Source: Roridomyces roridus
Taxonomy: Eukaryota > Basidiomycota > Agaricomycetes > Agaricales > Mycenaceae
Direction: 5' to 3'
Assembly: GCA_029378245.1 (NCBI GenBank)
Contig: JARKIF010000001.1
Location: 1,240,001-1,304,000, forward strand
DNA length: 64,000 nt
This document shows positions 9,420-20,942 of the stretch, one piece after another. The translations under genes and the position numbers were made by a program. Position 1 is the first letter of the stretch; every line of letters starts with the position of its first letter. Below the pieces are notes generated by a model. That model did not search any database and had not been told where the DNA came from. It saw nothing but the letters and a program-made list of their open reading frames with translations.

Positions 9420-12400
9420 TCACCGTTTCTTCTTGTTGTCCTCCTTCGCCCTTTTTGATCGCGCTTGCCACATCTACCGCAAAAGTGTCAAAAATGAAGA
9501 GAGGAAAAGAAATAGAGCAAACCTGTTGCTCCGACTCTGGTACATCTGTCCAGGCCTGCTCAAACTGGTCACGATCCGCGCCCCGGTTTTTGATATACCA
9601 CTGTTTGCCCCATAGGTTTCTAACGAAAGATATGAGTTTTGTGATGAAGAATGTAAGGACGGCCGCACTTTGCACTATTACTCGTATTAGGGCGGTATCT
9701 GGATTTGCCAGAACGCGGGGCTCTTGTCTTCTTGCCGGTCGCGGCTCGTTTTGCTATGTCCTCTTGCGTCCGGACGTCCCAATCGATCTCGCGACGAAGA
9801 TCTAGCCACCAATGCCGAGAGTAAAGAGGCGGGAGGTCGAGAATCGAGTTGACTTTTTGATATAACCGATACTCGCAGTCTGAAATGCGAGGACCGTCAC
9901 CGTCGCAGATAGTGCAATTTCTCGCCTTTGGCAGCGCATAGTCCTTGTTACCACGCCCCGTTCCAGCGCCCTTCTTCGTGATACCATCTGCGAGGAAAAA
10001 GTGGGCACGATTGCCGGTGCCTGGAGCGCCTCGACAAATAACCATGAAGACCGTCTCGCGGTCTGTGTAACTCGCGTCAGGATCGGGTTTACGAAATAGA
10101 ACAGGGAACCAACCTTTTTTCATTACTCTGATGAGATTGGCCGAGGTTTTTGACTTCCAGACACTGGGTAGCCCCGTAGCGAAATCCTGATCGCACTGGT
10201 TCTTTTCCAGCAGAATAGCGTCGACGGCCAGCGTCAAAAGGTAGTCGTGGTCGTTCTGCCGATCCGCGAGCACGAATACGGTGCCTTGAACCTCGTCTAT
10301 CGCGGAAATGGCTTCGTAGTCGAGCGGGAAATCACTCAAAGCATCCTGAAGTTCGTCATCATACCAACTTGCGTCAATAATGTCTTGAACTCGGATTTCG
10401 ACTAGGTTGAGCGCATCGAGCGTGAAGTGACAGCGGATGTCGGACCGTCGGAGAAGATCGTGCACATAGAGAGGGCGCTCCACGGTGGGGAAGTTCTCCA
10501 ACGTAACAGGCCAGGGACCCTCCGTGGATCCAACACATTGGTGAGTTCCACCGGGGTTGCGGGTAAATACTGTGGAACCACATCCCTCACAGGTTGTCAC
10601 GCGCGGTGATGAGAGCGATATTCCGCATTGGAACTTGTCGAGCTTGGCCGCGTCCTCAATGAATTCCTGGATGTGTTCCCAGAAGTAGATGCGACCATGG
10701 CCTCCAGGGTTGTTCTTGCGCAGCCAGTCGATGAATGCAGCGATGCGGGCCTTGACGCGATCGTTGGCCTCTGGGCTCCGACCACGAGTATTCGCAGAGC
10801 GTACAATGTCGACATTGTCGTCGAGACAGAGGAACCAGGTTTGCCAAGCAGGGGTACCCATCGGGTACTCGTAGTTGCCGTAAAGAGGGAAGCCGCCGAA
10901 GCTGATGGCGTCATTATGCTTGGCCAGAAGGCGTTCCATCTGAGCCTGCCGGGCTTCACCCTTGGGCGCGGTCACCTCACCTCGGGGTCTCTCAAGCGCT
11001 CCACGGCCCTCGCTCTCCAACCAACGATCGTGCATCGTCTTGGCTGAGATGATGGAACGTAGAAAGCCATACGTTTGTTCCATATCCCGCAACACCTCTT
11101 TCGCCTTCTTCAGGTTTTCAAGCACGCCGTTCTGGGCCAACAGCCGACGTGCCTCCTCGATACACGTGTTGAGCCACGTTTCGCGCGTCGCCGGGTCTTG
11201 AAGGTCGGGAGGAGAGTTGCGCGGGGCTGTCGAGACCACGCGTTGAGCTGTTTCCTCTACAGCACGGGCGTGGCACATGACTATCCACCGCGGACCGGCG
11301 AGTACGGGGTCGTACTTGAAACTGCCGAAATGGAGCTTGACGATCCAAATGGCAATGTGCTCTGCATTTGGGCCGAAACGGACGATGGACATCTCGCCCA
11401 CCATGTCGTTGAACTGTGCGCCCTGCAGGGAAGGCCCACGACCTCGAGGAAAGCGGCGACGAAGATCAGGCGGAGAAACACCGTCCATGAAAGCAGCGTG
11501 GCCGTCATCTCCGAAATACGACCACACCTCGACAAGGTGACAGGCTTTGAGTGCGGCAGCAATGGGGGCGGACTGGGAGGTGATTATGAGGGGGGACATC
11601 TCGATAAGAATGCGGGAAAGATAGATGGCGTGGAGCCAGTACTCGTCGTGTTCAAGTACGAGGCGCCAGAAATCGACATAGGGGCCAACATACTGCGCGA
11701 GGGTATCGGTGGAAAGGGTGCCCGTCATCGGGATGTTGGGATAGAAGAGATGGCGAAGATGACGGTCTTCACGAGGTCCCAGCCCAACTGCCTCATCCCA
11801 GTACCCGGCTTCACCGACCATGGCCTCGAAGGTGATATCTTTTATTATCTCGACAGTGACAACCTCGCCTTTGCAGAGTCTGACAACATTGGCAATGTTG
11901 CTCTTGACCTGGGCCAAAGCCAAGTCGGAGATGCGGAGGGTGTTTGAGGAACCAGAATTGGTGGGAGCCATAAGCGTCTTGAGCTCGTCGTCGATGAACG
12001 CAGACAGTGTCTCGCTCAACTCATGATCCTCTTCTTGCCCAAAAGGAAAAAGATCCGCGGGGAGAAGGTCGCGCAAAACGTCGAGGTATCGAGTGATGTC
12101 GGGCGGCATGAGGAATATCGGCTGAACGCCACCCGGAGCAGAATTGAGAGCCGTCGGTCCCAGCATGGCGCGTATGATCCGCTCTTGTTGGCTGATCCGA
12201 GGAGTGGTGCGAACGGCCAGTTCGTCTGGGATCGGGACACCGATTCTGGGAATATTGTATGTGACGATCTTTGATTCCAGACCGGGGTTGGACTTGAGAA
12301 AGTTAATGATGAATACAGGGCACCCTTTGATGATGTCATCGACAACTCGTGCACCTGGCGCCTGGACAGCGCTGATGCCGGTGTAGCCCAGGGTAATCTG

Positions 12401-14180
12401 CTTCTCGGCGCGTTGCGCGCCTCGTAGCGCAGTAGCACCTGCGTTCTCCTCGACGTGTTTGCAAAACTGGGCGATGGCGTCTTCGAGGCCAAAGACTTGC
12501 ATCGCGGCAGTCAAGTCGCGGAACACGTCGGTGAGGTCTTCGCCGAGCAACAAGAGACGTATTATCATGTAGGGTGCTTCAGCAGGGTACGCGAGGAGGT
12601 ACGCCCGCAGCGCTCGTAGGACCTCTTCAGCGGGGAGGCGGATCAGCCGCAGGTAATGCGCGCATTTGTTGACAGGAGAGGGGCCGTCGGCGTTGCTTTC
12701 TTCGAGGGTTTTGTCGTCGATGAACGGCTGGGGGTTCCAGCCCGTGGGATCCTTGATTATCGCTGCGAACATGTCCATTACCCTGTGGGGAATCGCCTTC
12801 CACACAGGTTCGCTTGCGGTAATTTGCTCGTGACCCTCATGAGCGAAATACTTGTTCACCGTTGCTTGGACGAGTTCGCGAGGGGAGAGATGTTGGCTGT
12901 TGAGAACGCGATCCACGACGCCGGTCTTGGACGTGACGTGATGGTCAAAGACGGAAGACCACACACGGACGATCACGTCGGTGCGTTCTTGTCCCTTTGC
13001 CCACCGCTTCGCCTCGGCGATTTCGGGATTGGCTTTGGCTTTTGCTACATTTTGTTCTCGCCGTTTTGCCTGCAACAGAACAGTCAGGATGGACAGGCAA
13101 CGCAGCTAGGGAAAACGCACATTCACCGCATCTGATTCTTTATCAGAACTTGTCGGCTTCTCAGTCTTTTGCTTTTTTTTCCGGGGTACCTTCTGCAACA
13201 AATGTTGGAAAAAACGGGAATGGCATCAAGGAAGTCTTACCTTGCGAGCACCTTCATCGTCCTCATCTTCCTCTGGTTCGTCCTCGCCTGCAGACTCGTC
13301 TTCTTTGTCGTTTGCTTCCTCCCAGTCATCGTCCCCGTCCTGCGCATACATGAGAACAACACTTGCAGAGCGTCGAAAGACATACCTCTTCGGACCCCAC
13401 TTCCGCGCGCTTTCGCTTCGAAGGACCTGCCGCAGAACCGTTCTACGCGGCCGTGAGTTTACTACCACTGAATTGAGGGAAATCAACGTACAACAGCTCC
13501 TCCAAACCGGCTTTTCTTCGGCTGGAAAGGAGAATCAGTCCCACGACGGATTGGTGAAAGGGATGGTTGTTACCGTCGGCGCGGAGTTGCTTTCCGAGGA
13601 CTGTTGGACGACTTGAGCGCCGTGGATGCAAAGCTTGAGCAGAGAAACTTACGACTCGCTTGACACCTCTGGCCTTGCCTGCACTCTTTGCCGGTTTCGA
13701 GACCGCCCGTCCTTTGCCCTGATGCTGATGAGGGACAAAAAGGTCGCAAGTAGGCGGTATTCACCTTGGACCGCGACTTTGGTGCCTCGTCGTCTTCCTC
13801 GTCCCCGGAAGGGTCTTCGTACTCCCAGTCGTCGTCGTCGATCACGAGAGCCTTCGTCCTCGTGGACGAGAGCTGGTCGCAACAGAATGAATGGGTAGAA
13901 GAAGAAAAGGATGGATTCGCACCTCTGTCGCGTCTTCATCGCGCCGTCTGGTCGTGGAAGAGCCGTTCTACGCGTCTGTCAGTCCACCGTCGCTGGATAT
14001 AGGGAGATTGGCTTACGATGGGGCCTGCCACGCGGGTCTGGGGCTCACGGATTAGAGATGCGACGCGTCAGGAAAGGAGAATTGTACCGGGACGCCTTTC
14101 GTGGGCTAATGGCTGAAATGAGCGTGGATTCGAGCTGGAAGCGACCAACTTACAGGTCTTTTGGAGGAGGAAGAGGCCAT
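9420..14180 (-). CDS. Uncharacterised large protein, about 1371 aa, 14 exons (family member A)
   Basis: Eleven small in-frame exons precede one long exon. Minus-strand exons: 14180-14154, 14105-14088, 14037-14017, 13967-13923, 13872-13765, 13718-13653, 13600-13574, 13521-13492, 13442-13386, 13339-13241, 13192-13127, 13069-9669, 9619-9523, 9473-9420. The first eleven introns are all phase 0, 46-57 nt, with GT-AG ends. The N-terminal 188 residues (start MASSSSKRP) are low-complexity acid/base linkers with two DDDWE-type acidic blocks and basic KRKR/KKKQK runs, suggesting a nuclear protein. The body is globular; near residues 880-900 it has a C2HC-like cluster (CEGCGSTVF ... GGTHQC), and later CTICDGDGPRISDC. 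No enzyme motif, transposase triad or polymerase motif was recognised. The C-terminal exons match those of the copy at 16943-19436 in position and length. Function unknown. Confidence 0.8.
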
Positions 14181-15659
14181 GGGGAGGGAGGAAAGAAGGA
14201 AAGACGAATTGAGGAGACGAGGAAAGGGAAAGAGGGCCAAATCACGGTTTCCGCCTGTCCTTTCCCGGACGTGACATAGAAGTTCGCGGTGATTCCCAAA
14301 AAGGATCTCTGCTGCTTCATTGGGACCCGAGTAGAACTCAGGCACGCAAGAAAGCGTGAATTATTTAATTTAATTTTTTGGCAAACCGTACTGGAGGCAA
14401 CGACGCCTGGGCCATTCCGGTGGTGGACACGCGAAGACAGAGATAGTATGCTACATTATTGTATTAGTCCTCTGCAGGTCTCCTGTTCGCTTTCAGCATT
14501 TTGGAGTCAATACGGGACAGAATTACTCACCGACGGTAATCTTCCTCAGTCTCTTCGAGCTATTTCTACGCGAGCTGGCCGACTACTAGGTGATTTTCTC
14601 AGCATCCGTAGAGATGAAAATCTGGCGAAAAAGCCTACGCGTTGTGGTTGCGTGCAGTGCGAACGGCGCGTTGTGATTGTATTTAACTGTCTCCCGAGTT
14701 ATCTATAGGACGAAAGACTGCAGGGGCTTGAGGAAGGATGAAAGTACTCAAAGACGAAACTGGCCGACCTTTTCCCCCCAAGAACCAGCTGTGTGGCCAC
14801 GGCATTTGGTCGTGTCGAGCACTCTTGGTGTTTTGGTGACTCGAGTGCGCAGGCAGATCGGGAAGTGGCGACAGAGGGTGCTTGCGTGAGAATGCTCGGA
14901 TGGTATCGTGCGCGAGGGTGGGTTCTAAGTATTGAGACCATTAGTCTAGGTTCCACAATAGATGAAAGAAAAAATGAGGTGGAGATCGCGCTGGCAGACG
15001 CGGCTTGGGAGTCCCAGGGGGGCGAGTCTCTTGCCAGCGGTTTACAGGGCACGTAGGAGGAGGGAGGGGAGGGAAGGAAGGAGGTAGGAAGAAAAAAGGA
15101 CGACAGGAAATCGTGAAGGAGGGGTCGTGTCGAAAACACTCTTTTTGTCCTTGAAGACGGAAAAGGCACACACCGTAAGCTGAACAGGTGCTCTCCCATT
15201 GCTCAGACTCGGGCGTTCTCTCCTTCTATCTTGGATTCAAGTGGTTTGCAAGATCGACTTGTCGGTGGCAACCTCAAGACCCAACCGACCGACTCTGGAA
15301 GACGGCGCCACATCCTCTGCTGCACGCGTGGGTTTACTGGGAGCAACTGGGTCCTGGCATGTACAGCCAGGGCTTCGAACGGAGTTCATGGTGCCAGGGT
15401 GAGTGGAACAAGAAGGGAACTGGTCTTGAAATGGTGTCAATACACAGCCACGATTGACACCACTTTGCGACCAGTTAGCAACTCTTTCTTGTATTCCTCC
15501 CTCATTATCGACTTGGGCGGGAATTCTCTGGATTTAGTTTCCTCAAATGCAATATATCTGGGCTTCCCCCTTTTCTTAATGCTCTGTAGGCGCTGCAAAT
15601 GGTGCTTTTCGATGCTACGCACGGACCATGTGTATCTCTAAGTAAGCAACGCCGCCATT
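14181..15659. other. Region between the two family members, left part: no supportable gene
   Basis: This stretch contains the 5' flank of the leftward gene (purine-rich on the plus strand at 14160-14240) and scattered short open frames such as 15199-15457, none with recognised motifs. An AT-rich patch lies near 14360-14380. Confidence 0.4.
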
Positions 15660-15890
15660 TTATTCCGAGTCGCTGGAAAAGCTGCTTGACTCGTCCACCA
15701 CCTCCTCCATCGCCTCCGGCACCAGTCCCCCATCCTGCTCAAATGTGCGAATCGCCCTCTCCAGTTTCCCCAAGCCGACTTTATCGCTGTCGTTGTTCAA
15801 GAAGGCACAGAAGGCAATGGAGAGCTGCTTGTCCTTGGCAAATCTCTTCTTCTGAGCTTGGATCAACTCCTCGATCTGTTGGAGGACCAT
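15660..15890 (-). pseudogene. Short C-terminal-like coding fragment, 76 codons, bordered by a repeat
   Basis: The minus strand reads MVLQQIEELIQAQKKRFAKD, then NNDSDKVGLGKLERAIRTFE and an acidic Ser-rich tail ending SSFSSDSE. Composition (amphipathic helix, then acidic tail) looks like the end of a real protein. Upstream on the minus strand the frame stays open into interspersed repeat R2, whose translation is not protein-like. The gene was therefore either cut by the repeat or is a small independent protein starting at 15890. I do not recognise the family. Confidence 0.35.
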
Positions 15891-15920
15891 ATTGAGGTCA
15901 GGGGAAGTCGGGCGAAGCAG

Positions 15921-16025
15921 AAAATACCAGTGATCACAATGTTGTGGTCTGTTGTGACCGCGGCCGGCAAGGGTCGCCCAGTAGTGGGGGGATGCTCCAG
16001 GAGGGTAAGAAATGAGGAGGGGAAG
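15921..16025 (+). repeat. Short interspersed repeat, copy R2
   Basis: It contains the core CCAGTGATCACAATGTTGTG then TCTGTTGTGACCGCGGCCGG and AAGGGTCGCCCAGTA, closely matching R1, R4 and R5. It ends in purine-rich sequence. Confidence 0.7.
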
Positions 16026-16135
16026 GTCCCTGGTCGAGAGGAAGCGCAGAAACCAAAAAGTCCAAATGATCACAATGAAAGTTGTTGGCTGTTGTGGGGG
16101 CGGTGTTCAGCAAGAGTGGGGGATTCTCTGGCGCA
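16026..16135 (+). repeat. Short interspersed repeat, copy R3 (diverged)
   Basis: GGTCGAGAGGAAGCGCAGAA leads into a changed core (ATGATCACAATGAAAGTTGT, then GGCTGTTGTGGGGGCGG) and GTTCAGCAAGAGTGGG. It sits directly behind R2, making a tandem pair as R4 and R5 do. Confidence 0.55.
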
Positions 16136-16942
16136 GCGAAGAGAAAGCCAGCATGAAGGGAGAGGCTGCCCATGAAGGGAGGATCGCAGAATGATCTCGG
16201 TTTTGTTTGGTGGCCACACTTTATTTACTTATTTTCGTCAGGAGACGGCGGCGGAGTCCAATATTGAAGATGGAAGGGAAGGCGTGGAAAAGAGCTAGGA
16301 TAGGTCTAGAGAGGAGGGTGCAAGGAGGGAGAGGGACAGGAGCTTGCGAACGTACGAATGATGGCGAGACTGTTCTGTGTTCACGAAGTTCATACGCTTT
16401 CCAAATTCCAGCCGAGGTGGAATATTCCGCGCGAGACGTGCAAAGAGCGTCAAGAACGCGCGAAAGCAAGTAAACTGTAAGCGGGCTTGATTTGTTTTCC
16501 TTGTGATTGATGTGAGATTCTCCGTTCCTACGCCCATCTTCGTCTGGCCGTCCTGTATGTGCCACTCAAAATGGAAGGCTGGGACCTGGCCGTCTCTGCA
16601 TGTGCCACTCCAGCATCGACAACTCCCTCGCTACCACTAGTCGACAGACACTGGGGAGCGCATGGGGCTATTGGCACATCTTGCCTGTTTGCTGAGCTAG
16701 CCTCATATTCGACTTGCCAAGTACCAGTTATGCAAAGAACGTGGAGAGGACACCAAGAAGTCCCACTTGAAGAACAGAGGCGGAAAAAAAAACGGCAAGA
16801 CTCGCATCAAATTCAGAATCAGGTCTTGTTGTTCCCACATGCATGTGACTGACTACTTTCTCGTTCCACTCATGCCCTGCGAGTAGCCTGCTGCGTTCCT
16901 CAGTTTCCAGGTGTTTTCATACCATCCCTGGCATCGTCATGG
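16136..16942. other. Region upstream of family member B: no supportable gene
   Basis: No homology to the missing N-terminal half of the neighbouring gene was seen by eye, and no other gene could be built. Short open frames only. Confidence 0.4.
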
Positions 16943-19436
16943 ATGCCTCGACTTTGTGTTGGACGGCCTTCGGGTTTTTCCCGGCCGGTCCCCTTTTTTT
17001 GTACTGTCTGTGCGTCCATTGCAAGGTCATCCCTTCTCAACCGTCGCATGCAGATAGACGACCCTAGAGTACTGGTTCTTGGGAGAAAAAAGGATCCCGA
17101 AATTCCCATGACAGACGATCTTCCCCTCGCTACCCTGGCTCAGTATGTGGGCCCGTATGTCGATTTTTGGAGGGTCGTACTCGATCACTGGGAATATTGG
17201 CTCAATGCCATATTCTTGTCGCGCCTCCTTATCCAAATGTCGCCCCTGGTAATCACCAGCCAATCGAGCCCTGTTGCATGCTTGCTTGAGCTTGGCCATC
17301 TCGTTGAAGCGTGGAAGTTTCTGTCCGATGAAGATCGCACCGCCTTTGTTGATGGTGTATCTCCCGCCAACTTTCACGACCGCTTCCCTCAAGGCCGTGG
17401 GCCGTCCCTGAAAGAAGCACAGTTCAATGGGAGGGTAGGTGTTATCTGCATTGTGCGCTTCGGCCCCAACCCGGAGGATCTGGCTATTCTCGTCGTCAGT
17501 CCTCATTATGGATGTCTGAAGTACGATCCGGCGTTGGCTCCTCTACGTTTCAGGGTCTTCGTCCTCGTGCGCATAATCCAGGAGTGGGTTCAGCGTGTGG
17601 TCTCCGCGGAAGTCAAGAAGCCCCACCCTGACCTCAAGAACGCTCCAAAGCGCGAGGCCTGGCTTCGGGAACGCATGGAGCAAGCCCGCATCCAGCTTAC
17701 CAAGAAAGGCATTCTGCAGGCACTGGACGAGGCAAAGCAGCAGCTGCGCGACGCTGAGTTGTGCTATTCCTTCCTTCGCAGCATGGTATCGGGCAAGGCG
17801 CTCCACGACGAGTGGCTGAGAAGGGAGGATACGCCAGGCCCGGAGAGGAAACGGGGAGAGGTGACGGCACCCCAGGGTGAAGCGCGGGAGCGTCAACTCG
17901 AGAAGATCATGGCCGAATATGAGGAACGCGTCGAATTCAATCTGCTCCCCGACCCCGGCCACTACGGCAACCACCAGCATCCGTTGGGCTCGCTGTCGTG
18001 GCAGAACCGGTTCCGCTCTCGAAAAGCCAACATCGAGATCATGCGTTCCGCTAATAGTGGTGGGCGGAACGAAGACGCCAGCGAACGAGTGACAGTCAAC
18101 ATCGAGCGCTTCGTTGACTGGCGGCGAAACACGGAGCAGACCACTCACACCTTGGAACACATCGCTGAACTTATCCGCAAACTTTCCCAACTCGGCGAAT
18201 TCGTTTGTGGGAATTCCTTGCAATCCCCCCGCATCGCGACATGCGAAGAGTGCGGGTGTACGATCTTTACCCAACACAATAAAGGTAGTCACAAATGCCG
18301 CGGTGGGGTCGAGGCCTGGCCATTGACTCGGGCGAACTTTCCGGGTCTCCAGCGCCCGCTGTACCCTCACGATTTCCTTCACCGACCGGATGTTATCGCC
18401 CATTTCGGCCTCGACACGTTTCAGCTGATAGAAGTCCACGTCCAGGATATCATCGACCGACCCTGGTACGCCGAAGCACTCAAGAAAGCCCTCCAGGCTT
18501 ATCCCCTCGACTGGGCTGCCATTGCGGCTGTGAAGAAGGTTGACGGCACGGTGTTTGTGCAGGCCGAGCGCCGTCATAACAAGAAGGATTTGCTGACCTT
18601 GGCGGTCGATCAGATTCTACTAGAGAAGAATGAATGTCATCCCGACTTTCTGGCCGAGCATGAGGGTGTTTGGACCGAATCGATCTCGGCCAATCTAAAG
18701 GAGGCTCTCAGTGCATCGAACGGTATGCTCCTTGCTTTGTTTAACTGGCGAATTCTCAGCGTATTCGCAGACCGTCGAAAAGTCTTTATGGCCATTTGTC
18801 GAGGTGCTCCCGGCACCGAACGCGACCCCCCGCATTTCTTTGTTGCCCGTCACGTCAAGAAGGTCGGTGACGGGCGTGGCAATGCCGCCCATATTGTGGT
18901 CAAGGCGAGGAGTTGCACAGTGTGTGCACCGTATAACGGCACACGGGACGCTAAGTGCAAGCATCGGCTGTTTCAGAAAGTCGACCACCTCCTTCATCTG
19001 CCGCCGCAATATTCGCGCCATTTCTGGCTTGACTTACGCCGGGGAGTCGAGTGGAAAAAGAAAAAGGGCAAAGCCGAGCAGGACGAGCCCGAGACTGGTG
19101 ATGAGGATACGGCGAACGTGAAAGTGAACACTACGAAGGGTGATGGTATTTATCGACCCAGCAACAGCCTTACTCCCAGGTGCGTACAACCCAACTACTC
19201 TTTTACTATCTCACGCGTTTCGTCAGAAATCTCTGCGGAAAGGTCTGGAGCGTCCAGTACCCCAAGGGCAGGACGTCGCAGTACGCTCACTACTGGGACA
19301 ATCTCGGGGAGACAGAGAAGAAGGTTTTCTTCACTTCGGTCCCTCGCTATACCATTCGCTGATGCCTTTTTGTCAGGTTTGGCAAGCCAAATCGGATGCC
19401 GCCAATAAAATGAAGAACAATAACAAGTCGGCGTAG
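16943..19436 (+). CDS. Shortened paralog of the uncharacterised large protein (family member B), about 760-797 aa
   Basis: Exons 16943 (or ATG 17048)-19179, 19227-19323 and 19377-19436. From LAQYVGPYVDFWR onward it aligns end to end with member A (shared SPL[IV]ITSQS, GRGPSL, GEVTAP, RSAN, ICRGAPGT, YSRH[FW]WLDLRR). The C2HC-like cluster is kept (CEECGCTIF ... GSHKC), as is CTVC ... CKHR. The last two introns sit at the same positions, the middle exon is 97 nt in both genes, and both proteins end in a WQA-basic tail (VWQAKSD versus MWQARSK). Everything corresponding to roughly the first 600 residues of A is missing: similarity starts near 17060-17110. Either the copy is 5'-truncated and begins at a new ATG, or upstream exons were missed. 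The long reading frame is intact, which argues for retained coding function. Confidence 0.75.
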
Positions 19437-19822
19437 ACGGGTGGGTTTCGTCCGTTTCGCGCTCTCTTAGCAGGACTGCATCGACGGAGATGGAGATGAT
19501 TATTGGAAGAGGACACGTTTGGAATGATCAGTCGAGTACACATGTGAAGAATTTTAATCCTCTCTAATAATCGACCCGCTCGTGCACGCTCGATCCCCCG
19601 AGCCCGAACCTGATCCGTTCCGGGTCTCGGGCCTGCTTGGACAGTTTGACAGGTGGCGGTCCACCGATCAAGAGCTTGCCTCCGCCCACACGCTACACAA
19701 TGCGACAATCGCGCTCTCTTGTTTGACCAGGCTACGCAAGCCTACCTCTTGTCGGGCCCTCGAGAACAATGGGCTATTATTCTCGCCTGGGCCACTCCGA
19801 GGCTCTTACTTATACCTCGTTG
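19437..19822. other. 3' flank of family member B, no gene seen
   Basis: Only short frames occur. The stretch ends at repeat R4. Confidence 0.4.
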
Positions 19823-19977
19823 AAGTGGAGGGTGGGGAGGAGGGCAAGGTCGAGAGGAAGCGGAGAAGCCAGTGATCACAATGTTGTGTTTTGTTGTGAC
19901 GGCGGCGGTCAGCAAGGGTCGCCGAGTAGGAGCTTGGGCTGCTGAAGATGTCGTCGAGTGTGAAGGGGACGGTATGG
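19823..19977 (+). repeat. Short interspersed repeat, copy R4
   Basis: It is nearly the same as R1, including the purine-rich lead-in and the tail GATGTCGTCGAGTGTGAAGG followed by GGACGGTATGG. It lies about 390 bp beyond the 3' end of family member B. Confidence 0.75.
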
Positions 19978-20105
19978 GAGGGAAGCGGGGAAGCCAGTGA
20001 TCACAATGTTGTGCTTTGTTGTGGCCGCGGTGTTCAACAAGGGTGAATCGCCGAGTAGGAGCTGGGGGTGCTCAGGATGTCGTCGAGCATGGAGGAAATG
20101 AAGGG
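19978..20105 (+). repeat. Short interspersed repeat, copy R5
   Basis: It follows R4 head to tail with the same core (GAAGCCAGTGATCACAATGT, then TGTGCTTTGTTGTGG) and GATGTCGTCGAGCATGGAG, with a changed middle (GTGTTCAACAAGGGTGAATC). Confidence 0.7.
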
Positions 20106-20389
20106 AGACCCAGGATTGAGGTGTGGTACTTGCAATTGAAGTTGGGACGAAATGCAACGCATTGATGGGTGCCTGTGCATCGCCCAGGAACTGGAGGGGC
20201 TTCAAGGGACGAGCGCAGGAGTATGCAGAGTATGTCTCTCAGAGAAACGCTAACTGAGGCAAGAGCTCCCGTGACTGTGCTCTCATCTTAAAAGGAGCCG
20301 ACCGAGAGATGGGAGTGGTTCAGAGGAGAATCACGCAGTGTATGGGCAAGTAAGGCTGCTTGAGGAGCTGTAATGAGTCGTTATGAAAT

Positions 20390-20800
20390 CTGGATGAAAG
20401 AAGACGTGTGAAAGAACGCGAATTTTGCGCGTCTGGAAAGTGCCTTTGCCGCACGCGTTGTGCAGCATCAAATTTGGTTACACAAACCACTGCAGATCCT
20501 GAGATTAGGCGAGCGGGTGGTTTGGCGTGTTCCGGGTAGCAGGGATATGGGAGACAAAGACAAGGTGGCTGGCATGGAAAGCTGCCACTGTGATTGAGAC
20601 CAAGTCGAGTTCCCTAATCGGGAATCTCAGTTCGGAGTCTTTGCTTTCAAAAACCCAATGTACAAGGTAAAAGCACATTCAGACAGTACTAGTACATTGT
20701 AATTGGAGTCGATAACAAGACAATGCTCGTACTTTCCTGTAACCTGGATTAATCGTTTGCGCTGACTTGATTGAAATCTTTGAAAGAGCTCCGAGTCCTC
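20390..20800 (-). pseudogene. Relic of an OPT gene 3' end and flank (third copy)
   Basis: 20390-20600 matches 22680-22890 (shared ATCTGGATGAA, GAAAGAACGCGA, GCACGCGTTG and GCGTGTTCCGGGT-like tracts), and 20650-20800 matches 22950-23070. On the minus strand near 20755 there is GGTTACAG followed by codons GKYEHCLV, corresponding to the last exon of the OPT genes (NYDRCLDINN and NYDRCVLTE). Only the extreme 3' end of an OPT gene plus its downstream flank is present. Confidence 0.65.
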
Positions 20801-20942
20801 CAATAGAATTCTCACAAATAGATCGTTTCCAAGCCGAGCAAAGAAGAAACTAGCACTTGGAAGAACGCGTACGACCAGATGAGGAATGGTGGGAGACATT
20901 GAACTCTCTGGATTGAATAGCTGTGGAAAACTGTCAGTGTAA

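Noticed and set aside
9620..13075. Treating the single long 1151-codon frame as the complete gene
   Set aside because: Its first codon is a TTG that overlaps a splice acceptor, and eleven upstream in-phase exons lead to a real ATG; its last codons fall within an intron conserved with the paralog.
9420..14180. Large unidentified gene as a KDZ-type, hAT or retrotransposon protein
   Set aside because: No DDE/DDD context, reverse-transcriptase YxDD, helicase or known transposon motifs, and no terminal repeats were seen; the many conserved introns also argue against a simple transposase.
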